The translations under genes were made by a program, and so were the position numbers. From contig CATIUR010000005.1 in the NCBI GenBank assembly GCA_949592205.1, positions 133,664,277 to 133,728,276 on the forward strand: a stretch of DNA of 64,000 bases, read 5' to 3'. This stretch comes from Helichrysum umbraculigerum. Lineage: Eukaryota > Streptophyta > Magnoliopsida > Asterales > Asteraceae. The notes beneath the pieces were generated by a model. That model worked only from the letters and a program-made list of their open reading frames with translations, ran no database searches and was not told the DNA's origin. Shown in pieces: positions 57,401 to 64,000 of this stretch. Positions within the stretch are counted from its first letter, which is position 1. Each line of letters starts with the position of its first letter.

Positions 57401-59610
57401 CAGATAATCAACTGTATTATTAAATGTGGGTGCAGGAGATTGTTTCTGGATATACTTTTGCTGCTTGAAATATCACCTCTTTCGTGTTTTATGTTTTTTT
57501 TTAGGATGTAATAGATAAGTAACTTAACTCTTCCATTTGATATCTTGTATTGCAATCTGTATCTTATGGATGGTTTAAAATTGACATTTTAGCGTTAAAT
57601 AATCAGTTAATTATAAGCAGAATTAGGTTGCCAAGCACAAGAAATTGATTATCAGATAATCACATGTAAAACTCACATCCAAACACCCCCTTATGCAGTT
57701 GAATAGCTCAATTATGTATATTCTTTTTATGTTGTTGCATGCGTATAAAATATTTTATTATGTTAATATTAAACCATTGCTTTCCTTTCTGAAGATTTGA
57801 TTAAGCAAGTATCCGTGGATGCGAAATTGTTGCCCATGCTTCTGTAATTATACATTATTGCTTTCATTGAAGGCATGCTTGGATTTTCACTCTGTATATT
57901 GAACCTTATAGTGATTAGTGTTTTGTTAATGTTTGTCTCCAGGTGAATGCGTTTAGGTCCATGATGCATGACAATATGATGGTGGGCGCTTTCTCTCATT
58001 CAACTGCGGTTGGTAAGCTAAGAAAAGATCTACCAGATGTTCCCACAAATGCACGTGTTATGTTTCCTCGCTACACTCTAGACGAAGCTGCTGTTGTGTC
58101 TCACTATTACCTGAGGTATGTTATCAAGTACCTGTTATAGAGTTGCATTTAATTGGTAATGGGTCAAATGAGTAAAAAGTATGAAGACACGGCTATATAG
58201 GAATTGGGTCAATTGGGTAGGGTCTAACTGGTTGAAAGTTGCCCAAGTATATCCCAATGCTTACAACCTAAGTTTAAAAACTGGATTATTCTTTCAGTAA
58301 TCTAGGTTTTGTGAATGATATTAATGAATCAAGTATCTGTACAATTTTTACATGGAAAGAAAATTTTGTTTGTAGGGGTCGAAACCAAGTTGACCCATTG
58401 AAAATAACCATTTTGACCCTGACTCACCTATTATAGTTATGTTTGGAGTATGATGAGATTTATAGGACATTCTTATGAAGCTTTATAATTCAATATTGGT
58501 TTTATATTTCCCTCTCCCAAAGTCCCAAAAAAGTTCGTTTTCATCATACCGAATTCTTATAAGTGGCTTTTAGAGATTAAGGTTTACAGAAAAATCTACA
58601 TTTGAAACATCATATTTTTGCATGACACAACTATTTTGTTTTCTTTTACTTAGTATATACAGTAATCCCTTGTGATACTTTTACGATCCCACATCGGCCA
58701 AGTATGGGATTGGTTGGCGGTTTATATAAGTCTAGGTGTCCCCTCCTTCTATAAGCTGGCTTTTGGGGTGAGTTCTACACTTGGGCTTATGGCTTGATAT
58801 GGGCCTCGTATGGGATAGGTTCGTATCAATTGGTATCATAGCCAACCCCATCTTTCGAGGTTACAACACCTCGGAGTGTTGGCCTATGAAGTGGTGGCTT
58901 GGACCCGAAAAGAGGGTGCCAACCGTGACCAACATAGTCATGACCAACGAGGATGTTGGCTCTTCAAAAGTGTGGGGTATTGTTACGATCCCACATCGGC
59001 CAAGTATGGGACTGGTTTGATATGGTTGGTGACTTACAAGTCTAGGTGTCACCTCCTCCTATAAGTTGGCTTTTGGGAGTGAGTTCCACACTTGGGCTTA
59101 TGGTTTGATATGGGCCTAATATGGGATTGGGATAGGTTCGTATTAGATTCACTCCTACATAATGACATAATCTGTCAAAGAGTATTAAAATAGATATTCG
59201 ACCAAGAAAACAGAAAATTGTTCCTATGACAAACGCTAAACTAATTTGTCCTCGCTATCCTTAACAACTATATGACTTCACAGGTGAAGTAGCGTATTTG
59301 AATTTCTTATTCATTTGAATCGTCATTAATACATCTGCATTGGACTGAATTTCACGATTTCTTGTAGCTCATTTGGCTTCATTTCCTATGTGCAACCAGT
59401 GTACTGATTATTGTGTCACATATTCACATAAATTACTTTTTTCAGGCAATAGTAAGCTAAATAATCTTCATATTGTCTATGCTTAACATTTGTTACAGGC
59501 AAAGACTGATAAGGCGTGAAGCATTTTCGGACGAGGGATGGAAGAAATTATATTATCTTGCAAATGGAAACGGATCAGAAATGAGATGGTTGCTTCCTTT
59601 CATGCGGTAA
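54485..59610 (+). CDS. DAP3: mitochondrial small ribosomal subunit protein S29 / DAP3 (472 aa, seven exons)
   Basis: Exons 54485-54894, 55623-55789, 56426-56640, 56775-57029, 57119-57205, 57943-58115 and 59499-59610; 1419 nt in phase. Residues 1-45 are rich in Ser, Thr, Ala and Arg without acids, like a mitochondrial targeting peptide, followed by a Lys/Gln-rich linker. The P-loop GTPase/AAA-like core shows Walker A GPVSCGKS (205-212), LAMLVHWARDEGWLVFYVPE after it, and Walker B VLIAID (343-348). The family end LIRREAFSDEGWKKLYYL with a short C-terminus is present. DAP3 is a structural GTP-binding protein of the mitoribosomal small subunit head. All introns are GT-AG except intron 3, whose donor is gcaaga (GC-AG). 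Intron 6 contains a TRIM element. Length is normal; no disabling mutation. Confidence 0.93.
54895..55622 (+). other. DAP3 intron 1 with TG/TATG microsatellite
   Basis: Low-complexity tgtg/tatg stretches at about 55508-55560 near the 3' end. Small frames here are products of the repeat. Confidence 0.6.
58679..59145 (+). mobile_element. TRIM (terminal-repeat retrotransposon in miniature) in DAP3 intron 6
   Basis: Two direct terminal repeats, 58679-58828 and 58981-59145, share ttacgatcccacatcggcca and gggcttatgg...gggataggttcgtat. A primer site TGGTATCATAGC (58831-58842) follows the left repeat and a purine-rich aaaagtgtggggtat precedes the right one. Flanks gatac and gattc match at 4 of 5 positions as a target duplication. 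No coding capacity; about 467 bp, as expected for TRIMs that use Met-tRNA priming. Confidence 0.85.
58831..58842 (+). promoter_or_regulatory. TRIM primer-binding site
   Basis: TGGTATCATAGC differs at one base from the initiator-Met tRNA complement, two bases after the left terminal repeat. Confidence 0.75.
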
Positions 59611-60229
59611 CAGGAGACCAACACCTCTCGTATATGTTAGCTTGATTTCAAGGAAGTCATACACATAATGGAATTAGATTGTTCATCGTTGCTTTTGATC
59701 TTCTGTGCAATTGAAATGTCTCCAGTTAGATTATGAAGAAAATAACACCGCCTTTCAAGATTCTGAAACGGCCTAGAAATTTTAGTTTGATCACAACAGT
59801 TGTGTTCGTGTAGTAAAGGCTAAAGAAGACGTTAGATGCCAATATGGTGAGTTTCTATGTACTACTAGACTTTACCTGCATGCTTATTCCTGGACTTCAA
59901 ATTTTTTTTGGTGGTGTGTGTCAAGGAAAAGAAATGTAATGCAGGCCATTTAGTTTTGTTATGTATTCTAATACAATATTTATGTGTTGATGCCAAACTA
60001 ACTGATCCATGCATTGCGATTTAAAACCAAATATGAGCACGTAAAGCAGAGAAAAAGTTGTTTTACTTTTCACTTCAAATATTCAATTTTTGAAGCTGAA
60101 AAAAGTGAGCTAACTTTTAACGCAGAGACCATGATCATAAGATTTGAGTCCAAAATCGTAGGGTAACTAGCTTAGTTCTTTTTGGAACCGGATTCTGTGT
60201 GTAGTGAACGGGTCTAGGCCGGTTTCCTC
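59611..60229 (+). other. DAP3 3'UTR and downstream spacer
   Basis: No further coding exon seen. The 3'UTR probably ends within the first few hundred bases (AATATTT/AATAC-rich near 59960). Confidence 0.5.
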
Positions 60230-60232
60230 TAA

Positions 60233-60523
60233 GAGCACACGGAGTGGGATGTCGAATTCACCAGCGTTCAGCAAGTCGAACGCTGAAGCCTCACCACACC
60301 CCACCAATGTTCAAGTTGAGCTTTCAAGTTCAATGTCCCAACTTGAATGGTGTGTCAAGTGTTTGTTTTTGTTTTTCCTTTTTATTGATTGGTTCAAAAA
60401 CATTTTTGTGGGACCATTTGCACTTTGAGTTGAACATTGAACCACTTCCTCTAAAATCGTATCCGTGTTAAACTTTGGTGTTTAATTGAACATCGAGTTG
60501 AATATCGACCACTCTTTGTGCTC
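60233..60523. mobile_element. PIF/Harbinger-like (Tourist-type) MITE, 291 bp
   Basis: Terminal inverted repeats begin GAGCACACGGAGTGG on the left and GAGCACAAAGAGTGG on the inverted right end. TAA lies on both sides (60230-60232 and 60524-60526) as a 3-bp target duplication. No ORF of note. Confidence 0.8.
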
Positions 60524-60604
60524 TAAAAGACTTGTCTCTCTGCTTTGGAATGTTCAGATTAATAAAAAACGGAAACGGTTGTTAAAGGTAGCTCCTATTC
60601 ATTC

Positions 60605-60871
60605 GATTATTGGTCATTAATCCAGGCTACCGCCTATCCCGTTTTCCCACCAAGAACGGATGGAGAACTCTACATAGTGACTCCCCGTACCATATTTCAA
60701 CGGTACACGTCCGCCCTACCTGTAAGGACCATCAACGCCTAACAAATTACCTGTCCACAAATCATCCACATATGCTGAGACACGGATTCGAACCCCTAAC
60801 ATGTCTGTCACACATGTGAGGTTTGTGAGTTTACGGTAGCGGTACCACCTAAGCTATGCCTAACCGGCGTG
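60605..60871 (-). mobile_element. tRNA-derived SINE (minus strand)
   Basis: On the minus strand, an A box TAGCTTAGGTGG (60856-60845) and a B box GGTTCGAATCC (60794-60784) are about 50 bp apart, an RNA polymerase III promoter as in tRNA genes. They are followed by about 180 bp of non-tRNA body. It does not fold as a full tRNA, so a SINE is more likely than a tRNA gene. Outer ends are approximate; no confident target duplication found. Confidence 0.7.
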
Positions 60872-60875
60872 TTTG

Positions 60876-61268
60876 TTATATATAGGGATATAGAGAAATG
60901 GGATTAGAATAGATTTGAATCAATATATTGATATTTTGATAAGTAGTAGTGAGTGAATGTTTTTAGGCAATTTACCTATGGATAAATTTTTATTTTTTAA
61001 TAAATAGATAAGAATAATAATTAGTTGGAAAATATTTTGAAGTAAAATTTTTTTTATTTAAATGTCGCCGTAATGTATAATTATAAATTAGAAAATTAAT
61101 AAATCAAAAATTTTAATAGCTAACAATTAGAATTACTTGACAAATATTTTGGAGGGTTTTTTATTATTATTTAAATGTCTATGGATTAATAGTTTTTAAT
61201 TTAGAAAATTTATAAAGTAAATTTTGGAGCCATAAGTGCAATTATTTGAAAATAACCACAAGTGTTGG
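60876..61268. other. AT-rich spacer
   Basis: Nothing recognised; the next retrotransposon boundary is at 61269. Confidence 0.6.
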
Positions 61269-62391
61269 TGTCGCACCCCCAAATTCGGGTTGTGGAAGCG
61301 GTCGGGTCGGGGCGCGACTAATCAATAACCAAAACACAAAGATATAGCAAACGACCTCTAAATGAGACATTTGAAAATAGTTATTACATTTCCCAAAATA
61401 AAACGTTTACAACGTTCACGAGTTCGCAAAATACTTTCAATACCTAATTTGAAATACAAGAGTTATGCAGAGAAATCCAGACATTTGAAAACATGCGACT
61501 CGAGCTGGCATATCTTGTAGCAATCCTAATCCTGCTGGGCACCTGAGAACACATGCTAAAATGAGTCAGCTATAAAGCTGGTGAGTTCATAGAATTGATA
61601 GTTGAAAACATAAAGTATAAACCTTGTATGTTTGAAAAGTAGTTCAAAAACTACGATTTTGATTTGTACTGTTATAGTATTGTAACATCAATGTGTATAC
61701 ATCTAACGAGGTATCTCATACCTAAGTATTTGGGGTGTGTACCTAAGTACATCGAGAATATGGCATTACATGCCTAGATACCTATTAGGTATAAGTATGT
61801 CTACAACCATGACACTACATGCCTAAGTACAATCGAGTAAGTGTATGACCGAGTCATATCGAGGATGTGGCAATCCATGCCTAGATACCTATCCGGTATG
61901 AGTAAATCTACCAATGTGAGGCAATACAAGCCTAAGTACGAATCGAGTAAGTGTATAACCACGTCATATGATAACAAGTAAAAGACTAGTATGCCACCTG
62001 GCATAGTGTGTTGCCTCCAGCAACATGTAATTGTAGTCCCGCAGAACTATGATTGAGTATTTAGCCAATTACTGAGTTAACGATCTCGAGTGTAAGCTCG
62101 TCGATCCGTTAATGAGTGCGAGTATCAACTCGTGTGTTTATGATTTGTATCGCTTTACCATGATATCGTTTTGAATCACTTTACCGTGATCTCGTTTTGT
62201 GCCCACATTACCGTGGCATCGTTTTGTGCCCACTTTACCGTGGCATCGAACAGTGTTGCTCGCAAGCAATGTATGTAATTGAGAGTCGGCAGTACTACTA
62301 CATGCCCGACTAGAGTAATTGAGCCGGCAGTACTACGACATGCCCGACTTGAGTAATTGAGCCGACAGTACTACGACATGTCCGACTTGAG
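61269..62391 (-). repeat. Tekay-like LTR fragment (3' end, minus strand) with internal tandem repeats
   Basis: The minus strand ends GGGTGCGACA at 61269, identical to the young LTR end, and resembles the 24966 LTR over several blocks (actaatcaataa, gcaaacgac, tgctaaaatg.gtcagct, agctggtgag). No primer site follows to the left, so it is a 3' LTR or a solo LTR. Tandem repeats: two diverged copies of about 120 bp (61725-61970), about four copies of a 26-bp tttaccgtg.catcgttttg unit (62150-62250), and three copies of a 37-bp cggcagtactac unit (62285-62391). It is cut at 62392 by a plus-strand LTR. Confidence 0.7.
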
Positions 62392-63711
62392 TGTAACACC
62401 TGCCTAATTAGGATAATTAATTATGCCTGATTACTTGTAACTAGTTGTAATTAGTATGTAATGGGACTAATTACAGACTCTATTTGTATATATAAGGTGA
62501 TTTATATATGTGTACTTACGCGATTTGGATAAATCGTACAAATTAATCGGACGGAGTCCGACACAACTTACTTGGACGTTGGTGATCAATTTTATTAGGT
62601 AATAAAACATTATTCAACACAAACAGTCATATCCAAAATATTATTAAAAATAATATTTCGTAATTATCTCGCATCGTACAATAACCGTCTACACGTTTAA
62701 AATATTAAAACGCGCAACCAAAATGAAACAAATTAAGTTATATTTTATACATTACAACTCAAATACTACAACTAAAACATTTAGTAATTTTTCGTATTCC
62801 AAAAATGTATATTTAAATGTATTAAATAATTAATAAACGTAAATTAATCGGGAAAACAAACACCACACGGAGCGCTACGCGGGAGCTGAAAATGGGGAGG
62901 CTTTCACCAACCCCACTTCCACCTCCCCACTTCTTCATTCAACATCACCATCATCTTTCACTTCTCTCTCTCTCTCTTTCTTTCTTTCTTTCAAAATTCA
63001 CCATCACCACCATCGTCACAAAATCAACAAAAAGCAACACTAAACGACCTCGGATTTCCTTGCTCCTTTGGAATAAAAGACTCACCGCATCACGATCTAC
63101 CTTCCTACCTTTTCGGATTTCTCATCCGACACCGCGTAAGTTTCCGACAAAAACCCGAAACTCTCTGATTTCGTTTATTTTTACATGAAAGTTGTTTGTT
63201 TATGTTCAAAATGTCCAAATATGGGTTGGGTAAAAGTATTAGACCGAACGGTGGCCGAAAAACTCGTTTTCGGCCCAAAATCCGGTGAACAGTTGGAAGT
63301 GTCGCTAGTGTGCCAAAAACAGTACTAGCGACACTACTTAAGTGTCGCTATGCCTCAGTGTCGCCCCTATAGCGACACTACTCAAGTGTCGCTGAACTAC
63401 TTAACCAGATTTATCTTAGCGACACTCCCTTAGTGACGCCAAAAATTCGTAAGTGTCGCCTATAGCGACACTAATCAAGTGTCGCCAATTTATAAAAATC
63501 GAAATCTAGCGACACTCACCAAGTGTCGCCTAACCGGTGCCGCCTGTAGCGACACTCACCAAGTGTCGCATAACTAGTGTCGCCCATAGCGACACTAGCC
63601 AAGTGTCGCCAAAAACAAAGTTGTCAAAATATTTTTACACCAAGTGTCAAACTTGTACAATCTCAAACACTTATACGATACGACTTCTAAAATACTTTGG
63701 AATACACTTTG
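62392..63711 (+). repeat. Tekay-like LTR fragment (5' end, plus strand)
   Basis: Starts TGTAACACCTGCC. Shares cggacggagtccgacac and ggacgttggtga with the young LTR, a C/A/T-rich leader-like stretch (62920-63120), the hairpin array (63297-63610), and then cacttatacgatacgacttc with the 24966 LTR. Similarity stops at about 63711, where another sequence takes over. Confidence 0.7.
63297..63610 (+). repeat. short-hairpin array in the right-hand Tekay-like LTR
   Basis: Repeated TAGCGACACT-N5-AAGTGTCGC units, with occasional agtgacgcc and gtgccgcc variants, as in the arrays at 503, 9534 and 26126. Confidence 0.8.
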
Positions 63712-64000
63712 TTGATCGTTTAAATCAACGGGTGGTTTTAAAATTTATAATTGCTGGGGTCTAAGTGTGACTTACTAGTACTGAACCAAAAGGTTAGTAG
63801 GCGGTAAGTTGGACCTAGAGTCGTTCTTAAAGAGAAACTGAATTGAAACGGAGGTGATCCAATCAATCTTTCTTTTCTAGTAAATGTTTTAAAAGAGTGC
63901 GTTGGAGGTTTTGGTTCAGTTAATTAAGTAAACTAAATAAAGCGAATAAAATGTAATAAGATGTCAGATAATGCAAAGTAGTATTTGTTATGAGTTTGTT
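63712..64000. other. unassigned sequence interrupting the LTR
   Basis: Begins with a small palindrome (gttgatcgtttaaatcaac). AT-rich, no ORF or repeat I recognise; probably the edge of another insertion. Confidence 0.4.

Noticed and set aside
58781..59064. small plus and minus frames over the TRIM
   Set aside because: Overlap the terminal repeats and purine tract of a non-coding miniature element.
60784..60856. tRNA gene
   Set aside because: A and B boxes are present but flanking stems do not pair and a non-tRNA body follows; a SINE fits better.

Overview
This is plant nuclear DNA from a eudicot: AT-rich, with spliced genes for conserved plant proteins set among nested LTR retrotransposons, Helitrons and miniature transposons. 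The LTR lineages and overall style would suit an Asteraceae genome, but that is a guess. No prokaryotic, organellar or viral-genome features are seen.

Left third (1-27354) is a nest of four LTR retrotransposons, read from youngest to oldest. (i) A near-intact plus-strand Ty3/Gypsy chromovirus of Tekay/Del type (1-11080; its 5' LTR is cut by the window start) has 3.66-kb LTRs, an initiator-Met primer site, a small leader ORF, one open 1483-codon gag-pol frame and a polypurine tract. Its LTRs differ at only three sites in 2049 bp by eye. (ii) It sits in the integrase gene of a plus-strand Athila-like element (11081-16815 remains). (iii) That element lies inside a minus-strand Athila-like element (16816-23877) that lacks protease, reverse transcriptase and integrase in the visible part. 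It carries instead an unrecognised frameshifted ORF, and an ATHILA-ORF-type gene with what looks like its own promoter and 5'UTR intron. (iv) All of this interrupts a minus-strand Tekay-like element whose 5' LTR is 24966-27354.

Middle (27355-54300): AT-rich spacer and a hAT-like miniature element come first. They are followed by a complete five-exon minus-strand gene for U2 snRNP protein B'' (coding 30332-34132, 227 aa). A Harbinger-like miniature element with a truncated LINE inside it follows. Next come two same-strand, apparently nested Helitrons (35382-50298 outer, 41269-49588 inner). The inner one carries broken exons of tyrosine aminotransferase and beta-amylase and some unidentified exon-like pieces. 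After them comes a complete minus-strand three-exon gene for a 172-aa conserved plant protein resembling RHIP1.

Right (54300-64000): a short divergent promoter with four TGGGCT (site II) motifs separates the RHIP1-like gene from a plus-strand seven-exon gene for mitochondrial ribosomal protein S29/DAP3 (54485-59610, 472 aa). That gene has a GC-AG intron and a TRIM element in its last intron. Downstream are a Harbinger-like MITE, a tRNA-derived SINE, and the edge of another retrotransposon cluster (61269 to the window end).

The genes do not form a pathway. The intact host genes are housekeeping genes (splicing, mitochondrial translation, one signalling-associated small protein) on a gene island flanked by retrotransposon nests. 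The most distinctive signals are an array of short hairpins (AGCGACACT / AGTGTCGCT type) present in the LTRs of three Tekay-like subfamilies, the gag-pol-less Athila-like element with a spliced internal gene, and the gene-capturing nested Helitrons.
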